DNA of 64,000 bases from Streptomyces sp. B21-083 (GCF_036898825.1 NZ_JARUND010000001.1:3472001-3536000); one strand, 5' to 3'; counted from the stretch's first letter, positions 17,309-25,579 are shown. A program made the numbers and translations. The notes: generated from the sequence alone by a model not told the origin.

Positions 17309-17373
17309 GGTCTCGGTCTCAACTCCTCTCCAGTCAGCATGTGTTGCTCGGTCGGTCGGTCAGTGGTCTGAGG

Positions 17374-17763
17374 TCAGCCGTCTTCGTCGTTGGGCATGGT
17401 GGCTCTGCGGGTCACAGGCCAGGAGTCGAAGATCGGGATGATCGCGGGGACGGTCACGGTCACGGTCGCGGTGGTCGTGTCCCCCGCGCCCAGCGGTGCG
17501 TCCACCTGGGGGTTGAGCCAGTCGCTGACGGAGGCGATACCCGCCGCCTGTCCGTCGCCCCCGAGAGAGGTCGCCCGGGCCGCCGCGCGGGCCCCCGTAC
17601 CGGCTTGGTTGATGCCGTAGCCGATCAGGCCGAGCTGGATGCAGGCCAGGCCGATGACGATGAGGATCGGGAGGAAACCGGTGAACTCCAGAATGGAGGA
17701 ACCCCGGTCTCTCTCTTCCCGGACGCGGTTCGTGAGTCGGCCCCGAAGGCTCCTCGTCCTCAT
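17374..17763 (-). CDS. tadE: TadE-like pseudopilin
   Basis: A 129-residue protein with the TadE signature after a basic start: EERDRGSSILEFTGFLPILIVIGLACIQLGLIGYGINQAGTGARAAARA, that is, Glu at +5 of the hydrophobic helix and an Ala-rich continuation. The C-terminus TVPAIIPIFDSWPVTRRATM is typical. It is processed by a prepilin peptidase in known Tad systems and acts as a minor pilin. The ATG overlaps the stop of the upstream fusion gene by ATGA. A second, related TadE domain is fused to that upstream protein. Confidence 0.9.
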   Translation of the reverse strand: MRTRSLRGRLTNRVREERDRGSSILEFTGFLPILIVIGLACIQLGLIGYGINQAGTGARAAARATSLGGDGQAAGIASVSDWLNPQVDAPLGAGDTTTATVTVTVPAIIPIFDSWPVTRRATMPNDEDG

Positions 17764-19394
17764 CCGTCCCCGTCTCCCTCCAGCGCCGCCCCCGCTTCGC
17801 CGTCAACCGTCCAGTTGACGTCGAACCCTGGGAAGAACAGCGGAACTTGGGCACTGACGGTGGCCTTCATGACCTCGCCCTGGGGGCCGCAGTTGATGGC
17901 GGCGCCGTTCCAGGCGCCGGGGAGATGCTCGCCGCCCGCGCTCTCGCAGGCTCCCTCGTAGCCGCCGGGGTCGAGGGCGTACGCCGCTGTGGCCGCGCGA
18001 GCCGCCTCGTCGGCCGCGTTCCCGGCCAACGAGTACGTGTAGCCGTACAGCACGCACTGCCACAGGATGCTCATGACGACGAGCAACAGCGGGAACATGC
18101 CCGCGAATTCGAGGGTGATCGCCCCTCGGTCGCCGCCCTTCTCCGCTCGCCGCCGGAGCGTCAGTGAGCCCCGGTCGGACGTCGACGAAGACTTACGCCG
18201 TCTGCCACCGCCCCCCTCATGGACGACGACGAGCCCCAACTCCGCCGCCAGCGCCCACAGCGCCTGCTTGACCGTCGACCTGCTGTCCAGGTCCTGGAGC
18301 CGTCCGGCGTCCACGACGCCCTGAAGTTCCTTGAACGCGGCGGGAATCGACGCGCGGGCGACCTTGGTGCCGGTGACCTTCTCGACGAGCGAGGGCTGGA
18401 TCTCCGTACCCTTGGACTGCCTGTTGACGACAGTCAACGTCTCCTCGGCCTTACGGATCTGGAGGCGGTCCCAGAGACGGACCATGCGTTTGGCGGCGCG
18501 GACGGCGACGACGTCCGGGGTGACGAGGAGCAAGGCGTGGTCGGCCATCTCGACGGCGGCGGCCGTGGCCGAGTCCATCCGGGCGCCGCAGTCGACGATC
18601 ACGACGTCGTGGCGGGAGCGCAGGACGCCGAGGATCTGGCGGGTCACGCGGTCGGTGACCTCCTCGCCGCGTTCGCCCTCGGCGGGGGCGAGGAGCAGGC
18701 CGATACCGGTGTCGTGGGTGAAGACGGCGTCCTGGAGGACGCGTGGGTTGATGTCCGTGATCGCGGCCAGGTCGGCGACCGACCTGCGGAACTGGACGTC
18801 CAGGTAGGAGGCCACGTCCCCCGACTGGAGGTCGAGGTCGAGCAGGGCGACCGTATGCCCCGACGCCCGTGCCGCGAGGGCGAGTTGGACGGCTGTGACG
18901 GTGGCGCCGACGCCACCCTTCGCGCCGGTCACGGTGACGACCGTACCGCCAGGACCCGCGTACAACTCCGGTGCGCTGCTGCCGAGATGGCGCCGCATAC
19001 CCGACGACCAGGCCGCCGCCGCCTGTACGCGCTCGGCCAACGCCTCGTAGCCGAGCGGGAGTTGGACGATTCCCCGGGCGCCGGAGTCCATGGCGGCGGT
19101 GAGGACGCCGGTGCTGGGGTCGGCGGTGATGAGGACGACCCCGACCGCCGGGAAGCGCATCACGAGGTCGCGTACGAGGTCGAGGGCCGGGACCGGCCCT
19201 ATCCGCTCGTGCACGAGGACGACTTCCGGCAGCTCGTCGAGGGACTCGGCGGCCAGCCGGGCCAGCGTGTCGAGCAGCGCGGTCGAGTCGCCGACGGGCG
19301 GGGCGGGTTCGGCGTCCGGGAGCCGGCTGAGGAGGGTGCTCAGGGCGCGGGCGGACTCGACGTCGGCGGTCGCGGGAAGGATGCGGATGGTCAT
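17760..19394 (-). CDS. TadZ/CpaE-like ATPase fused to a TadE domain
   Basis: A 544-residue protein. Residues 1-120 resemble the receiver-like domain of CpaE/TadZ (VVLVHERIGPVPALDLV, VGVVLITADPSTGVLTAAMDSGARGIVQLPLGYEAL). About 150-400 is a MinD/ParA-type ATPase with the deviant Walker A TVTGAKGGVGATVTAVQLAL, DLDLQSGDVASYL and VIVDCGARMDSATAAAV. From about 430 a TadE-like segment follows: GGDRGAITLEFAGMFPLLLVVMSILWQCVLYGYTYSLAGNAADEAARAA, with a secreted tail. The two are joined by a basic Arg/Lys/Ser linker with no stop. TadZ localises Tad pili at the pole elsewhere; a fusion to a pseudopilin would tether it to the membrane. Confidence 0.88.
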   Translation of the reverse strand: MTIRILPATADVESARALSTLLSRLPDAEPAPPVGDSTALLDTLARLAAESLDELPEVVLVHERIGPVPALDLVRDLVMRFPAVGVVLITADPSTGVLTAAMDSGARGIVQLPLGYEALAERVQAAAAWSSGMRRHLGSSAPELYAGPGGTVVTVTGAKGGVGATVTAVQLALAARASGHTVALLDLDLQSGDVASYLDVQFRRSVADLAAITDINPRVLQDAVFTHDTGIGLLLAPAEGERGEEVTDRVTRQILGVLRSRHDVVIVDCGARMDSATAAAVEMADHALLLVTPDVVAVRAAKRMVRLWDRLQIRKAEETLTVVNRQSKGTEIQPSLVEKVTGTKVARASIPAAFKELQGVVDAGRLQDLDSRSTVKQALWALAAELGLVVVHEGGGGRRRKSSSTSDRGSLTLRRRAEKGGDRGAITLEFAGMFPLLLVVMSILWQCVLYGYTYSLAGNAADEAARAATAAYALDPGGYEGACESAGGEHLPGAWNGAAINCGPQGEVMKATVSAQVPLFFPGFDVNWTVDGEAGAALEGDGDG

Positions 19395-19504
19395 CGGCGC
19401 GCCCTCGGCAGGCCTGTCTGCGACTGGGACCGGGGCTGTCGCTGCGACCGTCGTCGGGGCTGTGAGTGCGACTGCGGCTTCGGCTTCGTACGTACGGACC
19501 TCAT
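19391..19504 (-). CDS. Small Arg/Gln/Ser-rich ORF of the tad operon
   Basis: A 37-codon frame from ATG 19504 with an ideal AGGAGG six bases upstream, starting 9 bases after the CpaB stop and ending in an ATGA overlap with the TadZ-TadE fusion. The product MRSVRTKPKPQSHSQPRRRS... is highly basic (over a third Arg/Lys/His) and repetitive (PRRRSQRQPRSQSQ). No family recognised. The strong ribosome site and the tight fit between two operon genes argue that it is translated. It may bind nucleic acid or the membrane, or chiefly deliver ribosomes to the next gene. Confidence 0.6.
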   Translation of the reverse strand: MRSVRTKPKPQSHSQPRRRSQRQPRSQSQTGLPRARR

Positions 19505-19513
19505 GCCGGCCTC

Positions 19514-20233
19514 CTACTTGTCCTTCTCGAGGGTGTACGTACGGTCGGCGGCCCCGGGAACGGCCGTCAGTTCGCCGCCCGCGACGAGGGACAGTCGGAC
19601 GTGCTGGGCAAACGACTCGGCGTACGCGACACGTTGGGCGTCCGGCGTCTTGAGCGCGAAGGTGATCGGGACGGCCTCCGTCGACGTCCGCTGGCGTTCG
19701 TTGCTCGACTGTCCCGGTTCGAGGGCGGTGATCTTGCCGACGTCGATGACCCGCGCGTTCGTGACGAGCAGCTTGGCCTCGTCGACGCCCTTCTCGCTGT
19801 CCTTGGACTCGAAGGTGGCGTAGATGTTGACGAGCGACCCCGGGTCGATCTTTCCGGCCACACCCGTCGACGCGTCGATCATGATCGCGATCTCCTGCTC
19901 ACCGGCGGCCAGCGCGGGCCGGTCGACGATCATGTCCGTCTGCAGCAGGGAGCCCTTTTCCAGCCGGGTCACCGCGACCTTGCCGCGGATCTGGGAGACA
20001 CGCGTGACGGCGGTCTCCGACAGCCACCGCTTCGGCATGGAGATCTTCTCGAACTGGTCGGCCGTGAGCTCCTTGTAGGGCGCGATGTCGCTCCTGAGGC
20101 GGTACGCCGTCACCTCCGGGCCGACCTTGGAGTTCACGTCGCGGATCACCGAGAGCACTCCGACGAAGGCGCCGATGGCGCACAGGACCGAGAGGACCAG
20201 CAGGATGACGCCGCGGCGCTGGCGCGAGTTCAC
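19514..20233 (-). CDS. cpaB: CpaB/RcpC-like Flp pilus assembly protein (SAF domain)
   Basis: A 239-residue protein from GTG 20233 (GAGGTGAG upstream). One N-terminal TM helix (GVILLVLSVLCAIGAFVGVLSVI) leads to a SAF domain (RLRSDIAPYKELTADQFEKISMP, GKVAVTRLEKGSLLQTDMIV), then EIAIMIDASTGVAGKIDPGSLVNIYATF, the RcpC/CpaB signature, and VPITFALKTPDAQRVAYAESFAQHVRLSLV. It is a periplasm-equivalent component of the Tad pilus channel. It is the first recognisable pilus gene after the 312-residue protein and likely begins or continues the operon. Confidence 0.92.
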   Translation of the reverse strand: MNSRQRRGVILLVLSVLCAIGAFVGVLSVIRDVNSKVGPEVTAYRLRSDIAPYKELTADQFEKISMPKRWLSETAVTRVSQIRGKVAVTRLEKGSLLQTDMIVDRPALAAGEQEIAIMIDASTGVAGKIDPGSLVNIYATFESKDSEKGVDEAKLLVTNARVIDVGKITALEPGQSSNERQRTSTEAVPITFALKTPDAQRVAYAESFAQHVRLSLVAGGELTAVPGAADRTYTLEKDK

Positions 20234-20379
20234 TAGATCTCACCTCATGGGGGGGCTTACCGGGTAGTGGGGCGGGCCTGCTTTGTCTGCCGGGGGTCCG
20301 GGGGTTGCCCCCCAGGGGGATGCAGCATCACGCGGACAACCTCGATCGGGGGTGGGGACGGACACGTCTTGTACGTCTC

Positions 20380-21318
20380 TTACGTCGTACCTCGGGGCAG
20401 TGCTCGTACTGTTGTTCCTGTTGCTCCTGCCGGGGTTCCTGCCCGTTCGAGGGCCGCGGGAAGCTCCGGAGGCGGGGCGAGTGATGCGGCGCAGAATCCG
20501 CAGCGGTCCCCGATGAGTTCGAGGCCGCACCAGTGACACTCCTCGCGGCGTACGGAGGAGACCAGTTGGTAGAGCACGGAGACGTCGTGCAGCCCCGCCG
20601 CGAACTCGACGATCTTCCCGGTTCCCCACCAGCGCGGGGACTCCGCGGGCAGCGGAACGGGGGCGACTCCCTGCACCCGCCAGGCGGGTGCGAGGGTCGA
20701 GGTGACCCAGTCGGAGGGCGCCTGCCCCTGCGCGACGAGCAGCCGCGTCCCGAACTCGGGCCCGGCCAACTCCTCCTGGCCCACCCGTACGAGCTGGGCT
20801 CGCGGATTGGCCAGTACGGCGAACTGCGCGCCCGGCACCCAGGACTTGGCGTGCGACTTCAGTGACACCGGCACCCGGTCGAGCTTGGCGACGGAGCCGA
20901 GATGGGCGCCCGCGTAGATGTAGTGGGCGAGCAGCCGGGCGGACGAGGCCAGCACGCCGGGGCTGAAGTCGCACATGGAGAGCTGCCTCAACTGCTGGGC
21001 GAGCAGGGCGACTCCGAGGGGCGGCAGATCGACGGCGAGCAGCGCGATCCGGTCGCTCTCCAGGACGGAACGCACGGTGTGCAGCCGCCGGGTGACGGCC
21101 GCGTCCGTGGACGCCGGGTAGAGGGCGATGACGTACCCGTGCTGTTCGATGAGTGTGTGCATCCCCATGAGGGCGCCGTCGAGGCTGTCGAGAGACGGGA
21201 CGGCGGCTGGCGGGGTCTGCCGGTCATGCGGTGGGAGCACCAGATCGGAACTGGTGACGGCTATCGCGGTCGGCACGCTGCACACCACCCCGTTCACTGC
21301 GGCGGGGTGGTCGGCCAC
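20380..21318 (-). CDS. Conserved hypothetical protein with C-terminal Zn-ribbon, Tad-operon leader
   Basis: A 312-residue protein from GTG 21318 with no signal peptide or TM helix. The first 100 residues include LDGALMGMHTLIEQHGYVIALYPASTD and VLESDRIALLAVDLPPLGVALL. The C-terminal part holds CHWCGLELIGDRCGFC, a two-CxxC zinc-ribbon-like pattern, then a Pro/Ala tail. I do not recognise a known family. It lies 146 bases upstream of cpaB in the same direction and probably opens the operon. A cytoplasmic, possibly regulatory or assembly role is a guess. Confidence 0.75.
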   Translation of the reverse strand: MADHPAAVNGVVCSVPTAIAVTSSDLVLPPHDRQTPPAAVPSLDSLDGALMGMHTLIEQHGYVIALYPASTDAAVTRRLHTVRSVLESDRIALLAVDLPPLGVALLAQQLRQLSMCDFSPGVLASSARLLAHYIYAGAHLGSVAKLDRVPVSLKSHAKSWVPGAQFAVLANPRAQLVRVGQEELAGPEFGTRLLVAQGQAPSDWVTSTLAPAWRVQGVAPVPLPAESPRWWGTGKIVEFAAGLHDVSVLYQLVSSVRREECHWCGLELIGDRCGFCAASLAPPPELPAALERAGTPAGATGTTVRALPRGTT

Positions 21319-21627
21319 CGCCTCAGATCGCCCCTGTGACGTCCTCTTGCATCAGCACCTTATCCACGGCATGGCCCGCTCAACACCGAATCTTCGAGAT
21401 CAACTAACGGAAGGTGGAGCTTGATCGACGGAGAGTAAGGCGAATATGCCACAAGTCGGGTGCCGGGGAGAGTAGTTGCCGAGGCGCCCACACCGAAGCC
21501 GACGCCCTCTCCGGGGGCAGGTCTGCCAGAATTCTTCACACCTTCGACAACTTCACGGGTAAACCTCGGCGCCGGAACTGTGGCCTCCATCACAGCGCGA
21601 GGGGTTCGCACCTGATCCACTGACCGG
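21319..21627. other. Intergenic divergent region between Tad operon and small membrane gene
   Basis: About 310 bases with no gene I can support. It should hold the promoter of the minus-strand 312-residue gene and possibly that of the 84-codon plus-strand gene. No clear -35/-10 pair, palindrome or repeat is apparent. Short plus-strand frames here have no convincing features. Confidence 0.5.
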
Positions 21628-21882
21628 ATGATCGGTCTGATACTCCGCGTCCTGCCCTGGTACATCCGCGAGCCCGTGGCCATCTCCATCTGCCTCACCC
21701 TCTGCGGCGCCTCCTTCTACTGGACCATCCAGGACGGAGGGTGGGCCAGATTCGGCTTCGGCGTCCTGTTTCTCGCCATCGCGGTCCTCCGGGGGGTCAT
21801 CCTCAGAGGGGAGTTGAGATCGTGGCGGGCGGCCAGGAAGGGCACTGCCGCTCCGGCTCCTGCTGTGAGCGACGGCGGTTGA
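21628..21882 (+). CDS. Small membrane protein, hypothetical
   Basis: An 84-residue product with two hydrophobic segments: REPVAISICLTLCGASFYWTI and WARFGFGVLFLAIAVLRGVIL, followed by a basic tail (RSWRAARKG). The ribosome site is weak. Real status is supported by the clean two-TM topology with positive residues inside. It lies between the Tad operon and the right lipoprotein array. Function unknown. Confidence 0.6.
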   Translation: MIGLILRVLPWYIREPVAISICLTLCGASFYWTIQDGGWARFGFGVLFLAIAVLRGVILRGELRSWRAARKGTAAPAPAVSDGG

Positions 21883-21952
21883 CGCTTGCCTCGGGGGTGA
21901 GCCGGGCGACACCTACGGGTCGGCACGGCTACCAGGCCGTGACCGGGGCATG

Positions 21953-22000
21953 GCCGTTGACACAGTGTGCAACCTCGCCAACCTGGCGAACCCTCCGGTG
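21953..22000 (+). promoter_or_regulatory. Conserved upstream block of family lipoprotein, copy 1
   Basis: The block containing CCGTTGACACAG and CAACCTGGCG, just upstream of the gene at 22053, is repeated with small changes at 23654-23699 upstream of 23753 (CCGTTGCCACAG, then CAACCTGGCG, then CCGGT). The match ends before either ribosome site. This suggests the copies duplicated with their promoter or operator. No equivalent is evident upstream of the left copy at 9037. Confidence 0.5.
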
Positions 22001-22052
22001 CGACGGATTTCGTCTGGCCCGTCAGCACAACTGCCACACGGGGGAGGCTGCC

Positions 22053-22706
22053 GTGAAGTGCCGTTCACTGGCCGTTGCAACCGCAGTCGCCACGGCAGGA
22101 GCCCTGCTCCTGACCGCCTGCAGCGACAGTGACGGCAAGTCCGAAGCCACTGACAAGAGCTCCGGGTCCGACACCGTAGTCGAGTCGTCGGCGTCGCCAA
22201 GCATGAGTGCGCCGACCTCCGTCGGGCGTCCTAAGATCGAGCTTCCGTCGGATGTCACAGACAAGTTCGAGAACTGGCAGACCGGCGACGAGGCCAAGGA
22301 CGCCGCCCTCGCGGAGACCGCCCGGCGTATCGATGCGACGAACGATGCCATCCTGCGTGGCGACACCGGCGCGCCGACCCTCTCCCTCTACTACCGGGAC
22401 AAGGCACTCGACGACGCGCTCGAATGGGTGCAGGCGTATCTCGACGCCGACATGACCTTCACCGGGACGACTCGCTATTACGCGCCCAAGGTGACCTTGT
22501 CGGGCAACTCGGAGGCGTCCGTCGTCTACTGCGCCGATGAGAGCAAGGGCTTCAACAAGGACCGGAAGACCAACAGGGTCGACCGGCGCCCTTCGAACGA
22601 GAGCCCGTACGTGCTGTACACCACACATCTGCGGAAGAGCGGGCGGGGCGTGTGGCAGACCAGCAGTCTGACCTCGAAGCGGGGGGACAGGACCTGCGCC
22701 GCGTAA
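22053..22706 (+). CDS. Family lipoprotein A, right copy 1
   Basis: A 217-residue lipoprotein from GTG 22053, with GGGGAGG five bases upstream. The signal RSLAVATAVATAGALLLTAC ends in a lipobox Cys at residue 21. The Ser-rich linker contains GRPKIELPSDV, and the body has TGDEAKDAALAETARRID, TRYYAPKVTLSG, YCADESKGFNKD and a final CAA. It is a paralogue of the genes at 8378-9037 and 23753-24412, sharing the same spaced motifs. The upstream 100 bases resemble those of the third right copy, so promoter and gene were duplicated together. Confidence 0.82.
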   Translation: MKCRSLAVATAVATAGALLLTACSDSDGKSEATDKSSGSDTVVESSASPSMSAPTSVGRPKIELPSDVTDKFENWQTGDEAKDAALAETARRIDATNDAILRGDTGAPTLSLYYRDKALDDALEWVQAYLDADMTFTGTTRYYAPKVTLSGNSEASVVYCADESKGFNKDRKTNRVDRRPSNESPYVLYTTHLRKSGRGVWQTSSLTSKRGDRTCAA

Positions 22707-22789
22707 GCGGGTTGAGCAGAGTCAGGGCCGGCTAGAGCCTGTCTCTTTGACCGGTCAGTGACTCGTGATGGACTGGTTAGCCTGATGCG

Positions 22790-23086
22790 ATGACGGACAG
22801 CGAGCTGATCGTTGACCTGCGCGGTCGGTTGATCGAGACACTCGACGACTTCTGGGATGCAGTTGCCGAGCCGTGCGGGCTGCCAGAGTGGTTCGGCCGG
22901 AACCTGGACGCGTGGTCGGACACGATTGAGACCCGGGGTATCTCTGAGGTGATCGACAGCCACGACATCCTGATCGTGCATGTCGACCAGCAGGGCCTCT
23001 TCGACGGGCACCGGCAGGACGCCAACATCCTGGCCAGCATCTTTGACGGACAGCAGAACCGGCTCGTCGTCCACGCGCTGGCCTGA
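22790..23086 (+). CDS. Barstar family protein (orphan RNase inhibitor)
   Basis: A 98-residue protein with the barstar fold: IVDLRGRLIETLDDFWDAVAEPCGLPEWFGRNLDAWSDTIE, with the hallmark helix containing FGRNLDAWSD (barstar's Asp region that plugs the barnase active site), then HDILIVHVDQQGLF and ILASIFDGQQNRLVVHAL. Barstar inhibits barnase-type ribonucleases. No barnase or other RNase toxin gene is visible nearby, so this is an orphan immunity protein, perhaps acquired against T7SS or other toxins of rivals. It splits the lipoprotein array: the paralogue directly downstream lacks its N-terminus. Confidence 0.85.
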   Translation: MTDSELIVDLRGRLIETLDDFWDAVAEPCGLPEWFGRNLDAWSDTIETRGISEVIDSHDILIVHVDQQGLFDGHRQDANILASIFDGQQNRLVVHALA

Positions 23087-23103
23087 CGAATCCGTCGGAC
23101 GCC

Positions 23104-23571
23104 TTGCTCAGCGCCGGGTCCAGATACGTCTTCGACTGGCCCAAGACAGGCGACGCGGACAGGGACGCGGTCCTGAGGGACAGCAAGCAGTTCATCAAGG
23201 CGGTGGACATGGCCATCGCCAAGCAGGACCCACTCAACGAGGCGTACCTCGTCTACTCCGAGGGCGAAGCGGCCGCCGGGAGTGAGAAGTTCATCCGGGA
23301 GTTCGTGGACTACAGGGACCGCATCACAGGCACCAAGCGGTACTTCGCCGCCAAGGTGAACGTAACCAGCGGCAGAACGGCTGGCCTTGTCTACTGCGAA
23401 GACCAGAGCAAGGCGTACAACATGGACCTCAAGACCGGCAAGACGAATGTGACCGTGGCGTCGAAGGACAGCTACGTCCTCTACAGCAGCCGGCTACGGG
23501 TCAAGGGGAGTGGCATCTGGGTCACGGAGACCCTCACATCCCAACGGGGAAGTTCTGTCTGCCAGCCCTGA
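23104..23571 (+). pseudogene. 5'-truncated family lipoprotein, right copy 2
   Basis: The 155-residue frame aligns with the mature body of the neighbouring lipoproteins: SRYVFDWPKTGDADRDAVLRD, KRYFAAKVNVTSG, YCEDQSKAYNMD and a final SVCQP. It lacks the signal peptide, lipobox Cys and linker, and only TTG serves as a start, with no ribosome site. The break is 18 bases after the barstar stop, suggesting the barstar gene replaced the 5' end by recombination. If translated it would stay in the cytoplasm. Confidence 0.7.
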
Positions 23572-23653
23572 GAGTGCGGCCGTGGTGCCCGTAGGCAGGG
23601 ATCGGGGCACGGGCGAGCGGCTAGCGCGCCCGCAGGACCGGCGGTCGAACTTT

Positions 23654-23699
23654 GCCGTTGCCACAGCGCAACCTTGACAACCTGGCGGAACCACCGGTC
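23654..23699 (+). promoter_or_regulatory. Conserved upstream block of family lipoprotein, copy 3
   Basis: Second occurrence of the block described at 21953-22000, located 54 bases upstream of the GTG at 23753. The duplicated parts are CCGTTG.CACAG, CAACCT, CAACCTGGCG and CCGGT. Likely contains promoter or operator elements of the lipoprotein genes. Confidence 0.5.
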
Positions 23700-23752
23700 C
23701 CACCGATAGCGTCTTGATTTTGCTAGTACATCTGTCTCACGGGGAGTCCACT

Positions 23753-24412
23753 GTGAAGCGCCGCTCTTTGCCCGTTGCTGCCGCGCTGGTCGCGTCCGCC
23801 GCCCTGCTACTGACCGCCTGTGGCGGCGACGAGGGCGAGTCGAAGGACAACGACAAGATCGCCGGGGCCGACACCGGCGAGACCTCGGCATCGCCGACGG
23901 CGTCCGCCTCCGCGTCGGCTGCCTCCGCCGGTCGGCCGAAGATCGAGCTGCCGGCGGATCTGTCGTACTCCTTCACTCCGGAGGAGACCGGTGACGCCGT
24001 CAAGGACGCTGTCCTCAAGGACAACGCGGAGATGATTCGCGCGCTCGACGCAGCCATCGTCGCCCAGAACCCTCGGCTTCCCGCCCTGGAGTTCTACACA
24101 GAGGGCGAAGGTGCCGTGGCCGCCCAGCAGTGGGTGAAGGAGTTCACGGATGCCAAATGGACGGTCACCGGCGCCGTTCGCTACTTCGACCGCCAGGTCA
24201 CCATCAGCTCCAAGGAATCCGCTTCGCTGAGCTACTGCGCCGATGAGAGCAAGGGTTTCAGCAAGGTCATCAAGACCAACGAGATCAAGAAAACGCCCGT
24301 CAGCAAGGACAGTTACGTCGTCTACGGCGTTCAGGTGCAGAAGAACAAAGACGGCGTGTGGGAAACCTTGAAGATTCAGTCAACTCGTGGAGCTGACAGG
24401 TGCCAGCCATGA
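23753..24412 (+). CDS. Family lipoprotein A, right copy 3
   Basis: A 219-residue lipoprotein from GTG 23753 with GGGGAG six bases upstream. The signal RSLPVAAALVASAALLLTAC has its lipobox Cys at residue 21, then an Ala/Ser-rich linker with AGRPKIELPADL. The body shows TGDAVKDAVLKDNAEMIRALD, VRYFDRQVTISS, YCADESKGFSK and the end ADRCQP, the closest match to the left copy (8378-9037, same length). The stop is overlapped by the start of the following secreted-protein gene, reproducing the left arrangement. Confidence 0.83.
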   Translation: MKRRSLPVAAALVASAALLLTACGGDEGESKDNDKIAGADTGETSASPTASASASAASAGRPKIELPADLSYSFTPEETGDAVKDAVLKDNAEMIRALDAAIVAQNPRLPALEFYTEGEGAVAAQQWVKEFTDAKWTVTGAVRYFDRQVTISSKESASLSYCADESKGFSKVIKTNEIKKTPVSKDSYVVYGVQVQKNKDGVWETLKIQSTRGADRCQP

Positions 24413-25448
24413 CCCGACTCCTTCGACTTGGCGTGACCATGCTGATCGCAGGAGCGATCTGCGTGTCCGTAGCCCCCTCCGCCATGGCAAACAAGACTCC
24501 TCCTCCCGGGGGTCGGTCGGTAATGACCCGAACACGAACACCGCGGGCGGACGGGACGGCGACACCCTCTCGGCAACCGCTGGTGCTGTCGTCTACGACC
24601 GTTCCAAGAATGGGTCCGGGCAGTCGGCCGGGCCTGTTGCGGCTACCACGGCCTGGACGCCGCCTGCTTGTTGGTATGCGCCGACGTATACGCCCGCGGA
24701 GTTGCAGAAGGTCAAGGAGCCGGTCTGGGAGGCCGATTCCACGGGGTATCAGTGGGATGCCGAGCAGCGGAAGAAGTACCTCGACGAGGACGATCACTCG
24801 AAGGACTTCAACAAGGACAAGACCGGCAAGGGTTACTGGTGGGGGTCCTACGTCAACAAGTCCTATCCGCCGGGCTGGGACGCCTGCAAGGAGGACTACT
24901 TCTGGGTGGACACCGGCGCCGCACCGCCCGCGGGCATCCAGAACGTCATCACCCCCGAGATCCTGGCCGGACTGGCCTACAACGAGATCCGCGTACCGGG
25001 CACCAAGGTGACCCTCGCTCCCGCCGGTGCCACCAAGGTCAATCTCCCGACCTGGGCCTGGCTCGACGCGGCGCAGTTCAAGCCGGTCTCCGTCACCGCG
25101 TCCGTCCCGGTGCTCGGTATGACTGCCACCACCGTCGCCGAACCCGTTTCCCTGCGGATCGAGCCCGGTACCGCCGACGCGCAGGTCTACCCCGCGTCCG
25201 GTGTGTGCACGTTCGTCAACGGGCGCATCGGGGAGCCGTACGCCACCGGGAAGGCGGGTCAGACCCCGACCTGCGGGGTGAAGTACCTGCGCTCGTCCGG
25301 CAACGGGTCCTACCCGCTCCGCGCCACCATCACCTGGAAGATCCACTGGACCGGCACCGGCGTCAACGCCCCCCAGGCACTGCCCGACGGCGAGTTCGGC
25401 GCCGAACAGGCCGTCGTCGTCCAGGAGATCCAAGCCGTCAACCGCTGA
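24400..25448 (+). pseudogene. Secreted protein (cassette family B), right copy, frameshifted
   Basis: The start (GTG 24400 or ATG 24409, overlapping the lipoprotein stop) gives a signal peptide LLRLGVTMLIAGAICVSVAPSAMA, but this frame soon leaves the family. The mature body continues in another frame from about 24510: VVYDRSKNGSG, WTPPACWYAPTYTPAELQKV, DDHSKDFNKDKTGKGYWWGS, and the same C-terminus VVVQEIQAVNR as the left copy. One more G in the run of five at about 24508-24512 would join the frames. Either a recent inactivation, a phase-variable tract, or a sequence error. Confidence 0.8.
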
Positions 25449-25579
25449 GGGGTGCCTATGGGGGCCAGGTAGGCCTCCATAGGCCCCGACGACGCGCCCA
25501 AAGCGGTGCCACGATTCGGTCGGTTGTACTGCGTACTACCAACTACCGCTGACATAGCAGGTGTTCACGGGGGAAACGC

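Noticed and set aside
15896..17371. 491-codon plus-strand frame
   Set aside because: Antisense to the TadA ATPase with its Walker motifs; no domain of its own.
20240..20974. 244-codon minus-strand frame upstream of cpaB
   Set aside because: Mostly a shadow of the 312-residue gene; its tail in the 146-base gap is Pro/Gly low complexity with no ribosome site.
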